Source of the DNA: Pseudoxanthomonas sacheonensis
Lineage (GTDB): Bacteria; Pseudomonadota; Gammaproteobacteria; Xanthomonadales; Xanthomonadaceae
Assembly (NCBI RefSeq): GCF_010093305.1
Contig: NZ_PDWS01000016.1
Coordinates: 1-64,000, forward strand
DNA length: 64,000 bases
Direction of reading: 5' to 3'
The first letter of the stretch is position 1; each line of letters opens with the position of its first letter. This document shows positions 33,433-42,325 of this stretch, piece by piece. The position numbers and the translations under genes were made by a program. A model generated the notes under the pieces. It had not been told where the DNA came from and made no database searches. It saw only the letters and a list, made by a program, of their open reading frames with translations.

Positions 33433-35895
33433 TTACGCACTTACCGCACGCGCATTTTTTTGCGCCGATCGGACTGCTGGTTTTCCGGAACCCTTTCTCT
33501 GCGCATAGAATTCGGCTAACCACTGCTCAGGGCGCAGGTCGTTGCTGGGCAAGCCCGTGGCTTCTGCCTGCTGCTCCAGTACCTGATGCATGATTTCGAT
33601 GTTGTCGGTCGATGCCGAAATCACCGCCAGCGCATCGTCCATGCCACGCAGGTTGAGCTGGCAGACGCTGGACGCATGGCCTTGCTTGACCAGGAAGCAG
33701 CGCGAGCGTTCGTCCAGGCTGACCACGACCTGGTATTCGGCTTCGGTCAGCTTCAGACCATTGATGTAGTCGTCGCGGCTGGCGTTGGGATTGGGCAGCA
33801 GGATCATGGTTGCGGTCTGCTCGATCAGCGCCGCGGCGATGTCGCTGGCCAGCGCGTCTTCCGGACTCTGCGTGGCGAAGATGCCCAGGCCGTTCTGCTT
33901 ACGGATGGTCTTCTGCTTGTTCTTGGCGAATTCCTTGAGCCCGCCCTTGCCGTCGAGGATCTTCCAGAATTCGTCCATCACGTAGATCAGGCGGCGGCCA
34001 TCGATCAGCGCCTCAAGGCGGTGCAGCAGGTAGTTGATGACCGGCACGCGCACTTCGGGGTTGTCGATGATGTCGGTGTAGTCGAAGCCGATGATGTTGG
34101 CCTTCTGCAGGTCGATGGTGTCCACCGGATTGTCGAAGACCCAGCCGTGCGAATTTCCCGCGGTCCACTTGCGCATGCGCGCGAACAGGCCGTCGTCGCC
34201 CATGTTGGGCAGGCTCTTCTGGAAATTGGTCATGTTGCGCAGATGCATGGGGGTGTCGAGCATGTTCTCGACCGCGCGGAAGATGTCTTCCTCTTCGCGC
34301 GAGGTGTAGCCGGTCTTTCCGGCCAGCACCTTCATCAGATCGGCCAGGAACTGCGTGTTGGCATCGTTGCGTTCGCACTGGAACGGGTTAAAACCGGTGG
34401 GCCGGCCGTTCTCCAGCGCCAGGTAGTTGCCGCCGCAGGCGCGCACGAAGATCTCGGCGCCGCGATCCTTGTCGAAGAAGAAAATGGTCGGCGACGGGTC
34501 CAGCTTCTGGACCTGGCTGAGCAGGAAGTTGATCAGCGCGGTCTTGCCGGTACCGGACTTGCCGATGACCATGGTGTTGGCGATTGCCTTCTCGCCCAGC
34601 GAATTCTCCGCCGGGTGAGTGGCGTGGAAGTTGAAGTAGTAAGGCTGGCCGTTGGTGGTCTGCAAAGTGGTGACGCACTCGCCCCAGGGATTGTTTTCCT
34701 TCTTCCCGGAAGCGAAGTTGTGCAGCGGCGACAGGCCGAGGAAGTTGAGCGAGCTGACATTGGCCAGGCGCGTGCGGTTCTTCCAGTTGCCCGGGATCTG
34801 CGAATAGAACGAGGACGCTATGGCCAGGTCTTCCTTGGTGGAGACGAACCCGGCATTGGAAAGCTCCGCGCGTGCGGTGGCGGTATTCTGCGAGAGCTTT
34901 TCCTGGGAGTCGGCGTACAGCGCCAGAGTGAAATGGTATTCGCCCAGTACGAAGTTTCCCGAAGCCAGCTGGTCCATGGCATGGTCCAGCTCCACGATCT
35001 GGCTGACCGCCTTGTCGCCCGATGAAATCATCATGCCCTTGGTGCGGTCCAGCACCTTCAGCGCGTCCTGGCGGCCGATAGGACTGAACGAGTGGGTTAT
35101 CACATAATCGAAGTCCAGGTACTTCAGCCCATTTAGGATGCCGGGGTAAGTACCGTCGGTGTATTCCTTGATATTGAGGATGGCGCCGAAATGATTGACG
35201 CCGTTGGGCGTGTTGATGATGAAGTCGCCGGTCTTGTCCGAGAACATGTGCCGGCTGACCGGTAAATAGCCGTTCACCGGCGCGCTGAGCACAGGCACCG
35301 GCTCGTCGATGCGGTTCAGCAGGTAGCCGAAGAATTCCAGCGCTTCGGAGAACACCACCCCGTTGCTGGCTTCGTACATGCCCAGCCGGTACGGCGAATA
35401 ATCCTTCAGCACCGCTTCCAGGTTGCCCGCCAATTCCTGGATCTTGGCGATGGCCTGATCCTGTTCGGATTGCAACTGGGCGATGTTGGTGGATTTTTCC
35501 ACCAGCCGCTTACCCGTCACCACCGGCCGGTAGATCATGGTCAGGTACAGCTCGTTCTGCATGATCTTCTGCGAGGACAACGACTCGAAGTAAGCGTCCG
35601 ACATGCCTTGGTTGAAGGCCTGGCCGAACTTGCTGCGGTCGTTGATGCGCCGCTTGCGGCGCACGTCGTGCACCCAGAACGCCAGGTTGGCGAAGTCCGG
35701 CGCGCGCAGCGTCTGCAGCATGCGGTTGAAGGTGTTGTGCCGGTGTTCTATCTCCCATTCGTCCCGTCCGACGAAAGGCAACCCGCCCAGATGCCACACC
35801 AGCAGGTAGTCGCCACCGGTGGTCTTGATCACCGAAGGCGACACGTGGGTGGAGAGCGGGATGAATTCGCTTATGGAGGTGTCGGGAGTGAACAT
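33433..35895 (-). CDS. virB4: T4SS ATPase VirB4
   Basis: An 820-residue CagE/TrbE-type ATPase. The N-terminal region holds the VirB4 signature (LVWHLGGLPFVGRDEWEIEH). Walker A is VIGKSGTGKTALINFLL near residue 445, Walker B/arginine-finger region LIYVMDEFWKILDG, and the late motif GIFATQSPEDALAS. It energises pilus assembly and secretion at the inner membrane. The C-terminus (GSGKPAVRSAQKNARAVSA) is short and basic. There is 76 nt to virB3 with no extra gene. Full length. Confidence 0.96.
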   Translation of the reverse strand: MFTPDTSISEFIPLSTHVSPSVIKTTGGDYLLVWHLGGLPFVGRDEWEIEHRHNTFNRMLQTLRAPDFANLAFWVHDVRRKRRINDRSKFGQAFNQGMSDAYFESLSSQKIMQNELYLTMIYRPVVTGKRLVEKSTNIAQLQSEQDQAIAKIQELAGNLEAVLKDYSPYRLGMYEASNGVVFSEALEFFGYLLNRIDEPVPVLSAPVNGYLPVSRHMFSDKTGDFIINTPNGVNHFGAILNIKEYTDGTYPGILNGLKYLDFDYVITHSFSPIGRQDALKVLDRTKGMMISSGDKAVSQIVELDHAMDQLASGNFVLGEYHFTLALYADSQEKLSQNTATARAELSNAGFVSTKEDLAIASSFYSQIPGNWKNRTRLANVSSLNFLGLSPLHNFASGKKENNPWGECVTTLQTTNGQPYYFNFHATHPAENSLGEKAIANTMVIGKSGTGKTALINFLLSQVQKLDPSPTIFFFDKDRGAEIFVRACGGNYLALENGRPTGFNPFQCERNDANTQFLADLMKVLAGKTGYTSREEEDIFRAVENMLDTPMHLRNMTNFQKSLPNMGDDGLFARMRKWTAGNSHGWVFDNPVDTIDLQKANIIGFDYTDIIDNPEVRVPVINYLLHRLEALIDGRRLIYVMDEFWKILDGKGGLKEFAKNKQKTIRKQNGLGIFATQSPEDALASDIAAALIEQTATMILLPNPNASRDDYINGLKLTEAEYQVVVSLDERSRCFLVKQGHASSVCQLNLRGMDDALAVISASTDNIEIMHQVLEQQAEATGLPSNDLRPEQWLAEFYAQRKGSGKPAVRSAQKNARAVSA

Positions 35896-35971
35896 GTTTT
35901 AGCGGGTCTTGTTTTAGCGGATCTTGAGTTTCAGCGGATTTGGGTAGACGGGAAAACGCAGGCGGCCAGGC

Positions 35972-36280
35972 CTAGCGATCCTTCGCAGGCTTGGCACGGT
36001 AGCTGTTGGGCGAAAACACCCACATTCCCGAGTGATGCTTCAGGTTCCTGGCCTTGAACTTGAACTGCAGCCGCAGGCCGATCATGCGGAAGATCATCTC
36101 GTCCCGCCTGGCCATCTGTCGCATGACGAAGATGACCGGCGGCAACAACAGCAGGCAGAACATGTTGATGTAGAAGGTCAGCAGGATGCACGTCCCGGCC
36201 GCCAGGAAGAACGGCATGTAGGGCACGCCCATGAACATGGCCGGGCGCGTGCAACCCCTGAACAGCACATTCTTATGCAT
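35972..36280 (-). CDS. virB3: T4SS inner-membrane protein VirB3
   Basis: A 102-residue protein with the VirB3 start LFRGCTRPAMFMGVPYMPF and paired membrane helices (FFLAAGTCILLTFYINMFCL, LLLPPVIFVMRQMAR), then a cytoplasmic basic tail. VirB3 joins VirB4 at the inner membrane. Its ATG overlaps the virB2 stop by 8 nt, so the two are coupled. Confidence 0.92.
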   Translation of the reverse strand: MHKNVLFRGCTRPAMFMGVPYMPFFLAAGTCILLTFYINMFCLLLLPPVIFVMRQMARRDEMIFRMIGLRLQFKFKARNLKHHSGMWVFSPNSYRAKPAKDR

Positions 36281-36662
36281 AGAACATGAGGGAATTGATC
36301 AGCATGGCAGCGGGCGTGCCGCCTTCATCAAGCGTAGCGTCGCCCAGCAGCATTCTCGCGATCTGCGCCGCGGCGCCGATCAGGAACCCGCCGATCAACA
36401 CGGGCGCCACATCGGAAATCCGCTTGTGGGCGAAAGCGATCTGATAGCCCGCGAAGATCACCGCGATGGTAACCACGGCGATCGAAGCGATGTTGAGCAG
36501 CGAATTGAGGTTTCCGAAGAACTCCTCGACCCGGTCGGTGGCCTCCTGCGCCATTGCCATGCCCGGCATCGCCAGGATGCCGACGAACACCACCGCCATG
36601 AGCAGCGGCGAGAGGAACTTCTTGGCCTGATCGCTGGAGGCCTTCGAGAATACTGGTTTCAT
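36273..36662 (-). CDS. virB2: T4SS major pilin VirB2
   Basis: A 129-residue pilin precursor. A long leader of about 45 residues ends at AMAQEATD (cleavage after MAMA), followed by two membrane helices (LLNIASIAVVTIAVIFAGYQ and VAPVLIGGFLIGAAAQIARM) joined by AFAHKRISD, the usual VirB2 hairpin. The C-terminal extension (LLGDATLDEGGTPAAML) is longer than in Agrobacterium. The start is ATG 36662: AAGGAG lies nine bases upstream, whereas it directly touches the earlier ATG at 36671. Confidence 0.9.
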   Translation of the reverse strand: MKPVFSKASSDQAKKFLSPLLMAVVFVGILAMPGMAMAQEATDRVEEFFGNLNSLLNIASIAVVTIAVIFAGYQIAFAHKRISDVAPVLIGGFLIGAAAQIARMLLGDATLDEGGTPAAMLINSLMFYA

Positions 36663-36742
36663 GCGTGTCATCTCCTTGGGTTGATTTGCTAAACGAAAAC
36701 AAGCGGTGGGGGTATCCATGATTTCCGCCATTCAGAAAAACG

Positions 36743-37537
36743 CTAAAAAACGAATGCCGCATCGACCGCGGGCAATTCCACTGCAGTTGCTTGGGAAACG
36801 GCAGGGCTGTCCGCTGCGATAGGCGCCTGGGCCGGCTGGGCGCCCGCCTGCATGCTTTGCAGGACTACAGGCTGCTCCTGCGGAGTGGCGGCCGATATGC
36901 GCATCAACGCGGCCTGCGAGGCATCCGGCGGGGCGATGGGTTGCGGCGGAACCTGGCGCACGGTTGATGCCGTGGCCATCGCGGGAACCTGTGCGGGCGG
37001 CGCGGCATATACGGGATAGCGGGTCACCTCGACACTGCGCCGCGACGGCCTGCTGACTACAGGGATGGCCTGGCCCTGCGGCGCACTGGCCGACCCCGGC
37101 GCGGTCTGGCGCATCGAGGCATAGATTTTCTGCACATAGCCGTGGCGATAGCCGGTAACGAAGTTGCCGGAGTAGTAGCAGCTGAACGATTTCCCCCAAT
37201 CGCCGCCCGAACGGCTGTAGCACTCGGCCAGAATACGCGAGCCGGCTTGCAGGTTGGGGCAGACCTCGAAAGCCTTCTCGTAGGAGTTCAGGCCGTACTT
37301 GTCGAGGTTGTAGCGATTCACCTGGGCGACGCCCAGCGAGAAATTGAAACCGCGGCTCTCCAGCATGCGTACCGTGGCGAGCGCTTCGGGCAGGTTCTTC
37401 GGCTGGCGCACCAAATGTCCGCCGACCACGCCGATGGCGTACGGGTTGTGCGACGATTCCACGCGCACGACGTGGTGCATGACCTCCGGCGGAACCGCCA
37501 GTTCTGGGCAACTCATTAGCTCCATGCCAGGTAACAC
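36743..37537 (-). CDS. virB1: T4SS lytic transglycosylase VirB1
   Basis: A 264-residue protein: an SLT-type domain (residues 15-140) with catalytic Glu in VVRVESSHNPYAIGVVGG, then FNFSLGVAQVNRYNLDKYG and SCYYSGNFVTGYRHGYVQKI, and a long Pro/Ala/Gln tail. It opens the wall for pilus assembly. No classical signal peptide is visible, as in other Xanthomonas VirB1 proteins, so export is unclear. The start is GTG 37537, supported by GGAGGAG six bases upstream; the ATGs at 37525 and 37516 lack good sites. Confidence 0.9.
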   Translation of the reverse strand: MLPGMELMSCPELAVPPEVMHHVVRVESSHNPYAIGVVGGHLVRQPKNLPEALATVRMLESRGFNFSLGVAQVNRYNLDKYGLNSYEKAFEVCPNLQAGSRILAECYSRSGGDWGKSFSCYYSGNFVTGYRHGYVQKIYASMRQTAPGSASAPQGQAIPVVSRPSRRSVEVTRYPVYAAPPAQVPAMATASTVRQVPPQPIAPPDASQAALMRISAATPQEQPVVLQSMQAGAQPAQAPIAADSPAVSQATAVELPAVDAAFVF

Positions 37538-37829
37538 CGCGTACTCCTCCGTTACACGCTTATCGCTTTTCGACGATCATCCGACAGAGCATGCGGAGTT
37601 CCACAGCCCCTTCGATTACATCGCAGATATCCCTGTACCCATATTTCATGAGCACTCTAGTGTTGTCAACTCAATGCAGCCGCAAAATTCTGTAGGAAAA
37701 ACATTACATGTCCGCTTGTTTCCGCCATCACGACGTCCGCTATCGGTAGCATTTCCTGTTTCTGAAAAAAAATGCCAACACAGGTAACCGATCTGGACGA
37801 TTTTAGAGACGACGGACACGTTTTCAGCC
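37538..37829 (-). other. virB11-virB1 gap, AT-rich, no gene seen
   Basis: A 292-nt AT-rich stretch splits virB7-11 from virB1-6. No coding frame is convincing. It ends with the strong GGAGGAG ribosome site of virB1. An internal promoter is possible; I cannot assign hexamers with confidence. Confidence 0.4.
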
Positions 37830-38867
37830 TTACTCTGCGAACGTTCTCTCCGGATTGAAATCAATGCCCGTGATGTTGCGTTGGCCCGCGTGAGCCTTGA
37901 TGTGCACCAGGATATCGATGGTCATCATCAGCAGACGCTTGATGATGGCGAACTCCAAACCCGCGCCCTCGGCGGAGGCTTTCACCATCAGCGCCAGCTG
38001 GTCCCAGGTCTGGGTGGTGCTGCCGGCGTGGCAGCTGGTGATGGAGCCCGGGTGGCCCGAGGCGCAGTTGCGGATGAAATAGAAGGATTCGTCGCCGCGC
38101 AGCTCGGCCAGGATGATGCGATCCGGCTTCATGCGCAAGCAGGCTTCCATGCAGCTCTTGGCGGTGACGTTGCTGGTGCTCTGTCCGCCTTTGGAATAGA
38201 GCAAGTGCACCGCATTGGGCTGGGTGATGAACAGTTCGCGCGCATCCTCGATGGTGACCAGGCGTTCGTCGCCGGGGATGTGGTTGACCAGCGATTTCAT
38301 GAAAGTGGTCTTGCCGCTGCCGGTGGCGCCGGAAACCACTATGTTCTTCTTGTACAGGACCGCTTTCTTGAAGAACTCGGCGTAATTGCGCGAATACTTC
38401 AGCTCCAGCAGTTCCCGGTCGTGCTCGCCCAGGGTGTGCCCCTGCTCCAGGATCTGGTCGAAGAATCCGTCTTCCTGATACTGCTGCAGCGATTTGGTGT
38501 GCTTGGACGGCAGGCGGATGGTGATGGAAACCTTGCCGGCGTCGCAGGCGGGCGGAATCACGAACTGCGCGCGCTGGCCGGTGGGAAAGGTCAGCGATAC
38601 GACCGGATCGGTGTCGGTGATGCGCTGGCCGGTATTGCTTTCGTTGACCACGGCGGTGCAGAACTGCCGCGCGCGTTCGAAATTCAGACCGGGCACCTCG
38701 ATGCGCTGCCAGCCCTGCCGGGTTTCCAGATAGATTTCGCCGGGCTTGTTGATGCAGATTTCGGTGACATCCGGAGAACTCATGTACTCCAGGATTCCCA
38801 ATACTTCGTATTGGTAGTCCAGAAATTCGCTGGAGACCCGCGCTACCGGTGAGTTGTCGATGTCCAT
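37830..38867 (-). CDS. virB11: T4SS traffic ATPase VirB11
   Basis: A 345-residue hexameric secretion ATPase. N-terminal domain (EVLGILEYMSSPDVTEICIN), Walker A GATGSGKTTFMKSL near residue 180, Asp box VTIEDARELF, Walker B IILAELRGDES and His box TSCHAGSTTQT. It switches VirB4/VirD4 between pilus building and substrate export. The ATG at 38867 is 15 nt from the virB10 stop. Confidence 0.96.
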   Translation of the reverse strand: MDIDNSPVARVSSEFLDYQYEVLGILEYMSSPDVTEICINKPGEIYLETRQGWQRIEVPGLNFERARQFCTAVVNESNTGQRITDTDPVVSLTFPTGQRAQFVIPPACDAGKVSITIRLPSKHTKSLQQYQEDGFFDQILEQGHTLGEHDRELLELKYSRNYAEFFKKAVLYKKNIVVSGATGSGKTTFMKSLVNHIPGDERLVTIEDARELFITQPNAVHLLYSKGGQSTSNVTAKSCMEACLRMKPDRIILAELRGDESFYFIRNCASGHPGSITSCHAGSTTQTWDQLALMVKASAEGAGLEFAIIKRLLMMTIDILVHIKAHAGQRNITGIDFNPERTFAE

Positions 38868-38882
38868 GACATGTGGCCCGCG

Positions 38883-40145
38883 TCAGTTGCGGGCCAGTAC
38901 CCCGGTGAAGTCCACATCCTTGGAAACGTAGACATTGACCACGGTGCCCTGGTTGATGGTGACCGTGGGCGGACGGTTGATGCTCTTGTCCAGCGCCTGG
39001 TTGGCCAGACGCTCCATGGTCCGTGCCGTGGTGCTCTCGAAGGGAGTTTCGAGTACGTTGCCATTGGAGATGGTGGTGGTGCGGGGACCGTTCTCGGCAG
39101 CCGCGTAGCTGAAGGCGTCGCTGATCAGGCTGATCAGCAGCGCCGAGGCGATGCGGCTGCCCCAATGCGCGTTGTAGTCGCCCGGATGGCCGGCGCCGCC
39201 AAGATTATCCACGCCGGGACTGGCCATGTTGACGTCGATGCCGTTGGGGGTGGTGATGCGGTCCCAGATCACCGCGACCCGCGGTCCAGTGGCGCCGGAA
39301 TTATTGTATTTTCCGGAAATCTTGGAACCCTTCGGCAACAGCAGGCTGCGGCCGTTGATCGAGTAGACGGGTTCGGTGACGACGCACGAAGTGAAGCCCG
39401 GGATATCGGTGACGATGCGGGTTTCGAGCACGCAGCGGATATAGGTACCCCGGACCAGCAAAGCGTCGGGACGGTTGATGTATTGCGCGCTGGTGGCCTC
39501 GGATTGTCCATTCTGCTGCGCTCCGCCATTGGCCTGATTGCCGGGCATTGTCGCGAGCATGGCTTGCATGTAAGAGTCTTGCTGACGCTGGCCATTGGCC
39601 TGCGTCCCCTCCCCATTGTTCGCGCCGCCATTCGACATGCGCCGTTCCATCAGAGTGGGTTCGCGGGGGCCTTGCGGAGCATCGTTATAAGGCGCGGATT
39701 GCGAATACGAGGGCGCCGGCTCGGCAGGCAAGGGCGGCACATTCGGCTCGGCGGCGTATTGCTCGACCTCGATCGGCGCGGCCTGCTCGGCCGCTGGCGG
39801 CTCAGTGTTGCTGGGCAACTCGGGAATCACCACTTTCTCTTCGCGTGGCTTGGCGACCTCGTCCTTGCTGGAGGTAGCGTTCTTGAACATCCATACCGCA
39901 GCGACGATCAGCAGCACCACGATACCCGCCAGGAACAGCAACGCCTTGCGGTTGAGCTTCTGCAGGTCGTTGGATCTCAGCTGCGGGGCGTTCGCGTCGA
40001 GATCCGGCGGAGCGGCGCTCTGCTGGCTGGCGTAATAGGGATTGCCGGTTTGCTCGGGCGCATCCGGACCGCGACTGGGTTGCGGATCGGGATCGCCATC
40101 GTCGTAAGGGCGGCCGGAGGTATTGGACGGCGGAGTCTGGTTCAT
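38883..40145 (-). CDS. virB10: T4SS VirB10 core-complex protein
   Basis: A 420-residue TrbI-like protein: a cytoplasmic Pro/Asp/Gln-rich N-terminus, one membrane helix near 68-85 (ALLFLAGIVVLLIVAAVWMF), a long Pro-rich periplasmic arm (PPAAEQAAPIEVEQYAAEP), and the C-terminal beta-barrel domain (LLVRGTYIRCVLETRIVTDI, SLLLPKGSKISGKY, GTVVNVYVSKDVDF). It spans both membranes and transmits ATPase energy. The start overlaps the virB9 stop (ATGA). Confidence 0.95.
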   Translation of the reverse strand: MNQTPPSNTSGRPYDDGDPDPQPSRGPDAPEQTGNPYYASQQSAAPPDLDANAPQLRSNDLQKLNRKALLFLAGIVVLLIVAAVWMFKNATSSKDEVAKPREEKVVIPELPSNTEPPAAEQAAPIEVEQYAAEPNVPPLPAEPAPSYSQSAPYNDAPQGPREPTLMERRMSNGGANNGEGTQANGQRQQDSYMQAMLATMPGNQANGGAQQNGQSEATSAQYINRPDALLVRGTYIRCVLETRIVTDIPGFTSCVVTEPVYSINGRSLLLPKGSKISGKYNNSGATGPRVAVIWDRITTPNGIDVNMASPGVDNLGGAGHPGDYNAHWGSRIASALLISLISDAFSYAAAENGPRTTTISNGNVLETPFESTTARTMERLANQALDKSINRPPTVTINQGTVVNVYVSKDVDFTGVLARN

Positions 40146-40900
40146 TGTGCTTTGTTCCTACGCAGGCCGACGACATTCCTGCCGTGCCGGATGACCAAGA
40201 AGGGATAGGTGCCGTGCACGATCAGCGTGTTGTTTTCCACCGTGGTGTTGACCACGAAATCTTCGCCGCCCTCGCGCTCGCGGCCGAAAACCGCGGGGAA
40301 GTTACCGGTAGGAAAGGCCTTGAGGTCGCTCATCTTGACGTAGGTGAACTGGCCGTCGTCGTAGACGTTGGTGGGGATCAGCCACGCCTGCTTGGTGCGC
40401 GTCGAATAGTCGTAGTTGAAGTTGTAGCGCCTGTCCTTGTCCAGCTTCGTGCTGAGTTGCGGAACGGTTTCTTCCGTCTCGGCGGCGAACTCGATGTCGT
40501 TGGGATAGGCGAAGGTTATCTTGTACTGCACGCCCGCCTGTTTGGCCTGGCTGAGCGCAGTCCAGTCGGTAGCCACGACCTTCAGTTCGAAGATATAGGA
40601 ATGCGTGGCGGTGCGGATCACCATGTTGGTGTCCACGTCCACGTTCTTCGGCTTGAGATAGAACACGTTCTCGCGCCGGGTCAGGTCCCAGCCGGCGCTG
40701 AAGCCCGTGCTGAAATCCAGGATCTTCTCGTTGGGGCTAAGCTCGATCTGGGTGGTGATGCCCAGGCCGGTGCGCACCTCATAGATGCGGTCCGGTTCGT
40801 ATTCATATTGCTGCACGACCTGCGCGCTGGCCGGCAGTGCGACGCCGATGATCGCAGCGTGCAGGATCACTGCCAGGCAATGCTTGCTCAAGCGATTCAT
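40142..40900 (-). CDS. virB9: T4SS VirB9 outer-membrane core protein
   Basis: A 252-residue protein with signal MNRLSKHCLAVILHAAIIGV (cleaved after ASA), the N-terminal beta domain (DRIYEVRTGLGITTQIELSP, STGFSAGWDLTRRENVFYLK) and the VirB7-binding C-terminal domain (YSTRTKQAWLIPTNVYDDGQ, NTTVENNTLIVHGTYPFLVI). ATGA overlaps at both ends couple it to virB8 and virB10. Length is typical. Confidence 0.95.
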   Translation of the reverse strand: MNRLSKHCLAVILHAAIIGVALPASAQVVQQYEYEPDRIYEVRTGLGITTQIELSPNEKILDFSTGFSAGWDLTRRENVFYLKPKNVDVDTNMVIRTATHSYIFELKVVATDWTALSQAKQAGVQYKITFAYPNDIEFAAETEETVPQLSTKLDKDRRYNFNYDYSTRTKQAWLIPTNVYDDGQFTYVKMSDLKAFPTGNFPAVFGREREGGEDFVVNTTVENNTLIVHGTYPFLVIRHGRNVVGLRRNKAQ

Positions 40901-41832
40901 TGGTTGATGGCCCCATTGGCATTGTTGGAGGAAGGAGCGGCAGCCGGCGGCGTAGCGGGCGCCGGGTAGCCTTGCTGGATCGCAGGATTGGCCGCGTCGC
41001 CGGGGATTGCGCCTGGAACGACCGGTTGCGCAGCGGGTATCGCCGGATTGGGCGCCTGTTGCGGCGGTTGCACTTCCATTTCGTCCGGCGGAGTGGCGGT
41101 GAAGCCGCTGTCGTCGTAATCCCTGTCGACGCGGTAATTGGTGACCTGGAACCCGAGCGGGTTCTCGATGCGGTATTTTTCTTCCATCTTCAGGTTCGAT
41201 TTGTAGGTGAACTCCATGGTCGCGATGTTGCTGTCCAGCGGCTTGGACGTGCCGGTCGGCTTGTCGTAGAGGCTGCGCTGGAAGCGGACGGTCGCGCCTT
41301 TTGGCCATGTCTTGGCCGACCCGCCGATGAGCGAGATGCTGAGGATCTTGACCCGGATCGCCTTGTTCTTGCCGTAGACGTTGAACGGACTGCTGGGGCT
41401 TTTCGGGTTATGCAGGCCGGTATAGGCCGCCGCCACATCCGGCGAGGACATGGTGTACACGGTGGTGCGATCGCGCAGGTTCATCAAAGCGACGTCGTAG
41501 GACTCCCGCGCGAGCAGGAAGTGGGCGACGTTGCTGCGGTTGACCGCCTCCTTGGTGGTGATGCTGCGGTGATCGGCGTCCTGGGTAAGGCGCGCCACCG
41601 AACTGGTGCCGGTGTAGGCGTCGGCCATGATCAGGTAAGGCACCTTTTCCTTGAGCGGCAGCATGTAGAAATAGCCCGCCGCCAGGATCAGCGACAGCGC
41701 GATGGCGCCCGACGCCACCAGCCAGGCGCGGCGCTCGCTGCGCCGGGCCATGTCGGCCAGGGTGATCTCGAAATTGACCGCTTTGGAAACCGCGCTGTCG
41801 ATCTGCGGCGATGAAACTTTCTTCCCGAACAT
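40897..41832 (-). CDS. virB8: T4SS VirB8 assembly factor
   Basis: A 311-residue bitopic protein: a short cytoplasmic part, a membrane helix (AWLVASGAIALSLILAAGYF) and the NTF2-like periplasmic domain (NRSNVAHFLLARESYDVALM, IRVKILSISLIGG, ATVRFQRSLYD). The C-terminus carries an unusual extension of about 70 residues rich in Pro/Ala/Gln (PPQQAPNPAIPAAQPVVPG), which I take to be disordered. The ATG at 41832 has AAGGAA upstream. Confidence 0.94.
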   Translation of the reverse strand: MFGKKVSSPQIDSAVSKAVNFEITLADMARRSERRAWLVASGAIALSLILAAGYFYMLPLKEKVPYLIMADAYTGTSSVARLTQDADHRSITTKEAVNRSNVAHFLLARESYDVALMNLRDRTTVYTMSSPDVAAAYTGLHNPKSPSSPFNVYGKNKAIRVKILSISLIGGSAKTWPKGATVRFQRSLYDKPTGTSKPLDSNIATMEFTYKSNLKMEEKYRIENPLGFQVTNYRVDRDYDDSGFTATPPDEMEVQPPQQAPNPAIPAAQPVVPGAIPGDAANPAIQQGYPAPATPPAAAPSSNNANGAINQ

Positions 41833-41890
41833 CAATCTGATTCCTTGAAACCGTTATGGGAACACCGACCCGAAAACATTCCGGCCATGC

Positions 41891-42325
41891 TCAGGGAGTG
41901 GCCGCAGGCGCGTCCCCGCCGGCCTGGGCCACGCGGACGACGATCTGGTTGTCGCTGGCGGTGACCGATACCTGTTGTCCGGCATAGGCGGCGGTCAGTT
42001 GCGAAACCGCCGTTTGCAGGTCGTTGGTCTGGATCTGCGCCACCGGTCCGTACAGCGTGAAATCCGAAGGATGCAGGTACGACAAGGTCATCTTCGAGTC
42101 GCTCGCCCAGCGCGTTAGCATGTTCTTGAGCGTGCCGTCCATGGGCGAGGCATGGAATACGTAAGTCTGGTACAGGGGGATCGCCTCGGCCGACGCCGCG
42201 TAGCGATTCACTGTTTTCCAGCGGCCGCCGAAATCCGGCGCCGGGCGCGTGGCGCATCCGGACAACGCAATCACCGAGAAGATCAACACGCACCAGTAGC
42301 GACCAACCAAAGTCTTATGTTTCAC
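41891..42325 (-). CDS. virB7: T4SS VirB7 lipoprotein with C-terminal N0-like domain
   Basis: A 144-residue lipoprotein, first gene of the T4SS block. Lipobox ALSGC (Cys24), a short VirB9-binding stretch (ATRPAPDFGGRWKTVN) and then an extra globular domain (KNMLTRWASDSKMTLSYLHP, QTNDLQTAVSQLTAAYAGQQ) that matches the N0 domain known in Xanthomonas citri VirB7 and secretins. Classical VirB7 is only about 50 residues. The ATG at 42325 has no strong ribosome site. Confidence 0.92.
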   Translation of the reverse strand: MKHKTLVGRYWCVLIFSVIALSGCATRPAPDFGGRWKTVNRYAASAEAIPLYQTYVFHASPMDGTLKNMLTRWASDSKMTLSYLHPSDFTLYGPVAQIQTNDLQTAVSQLTAAYAGQQVSVTASDNQIVVRVAQAGGDAPAATP

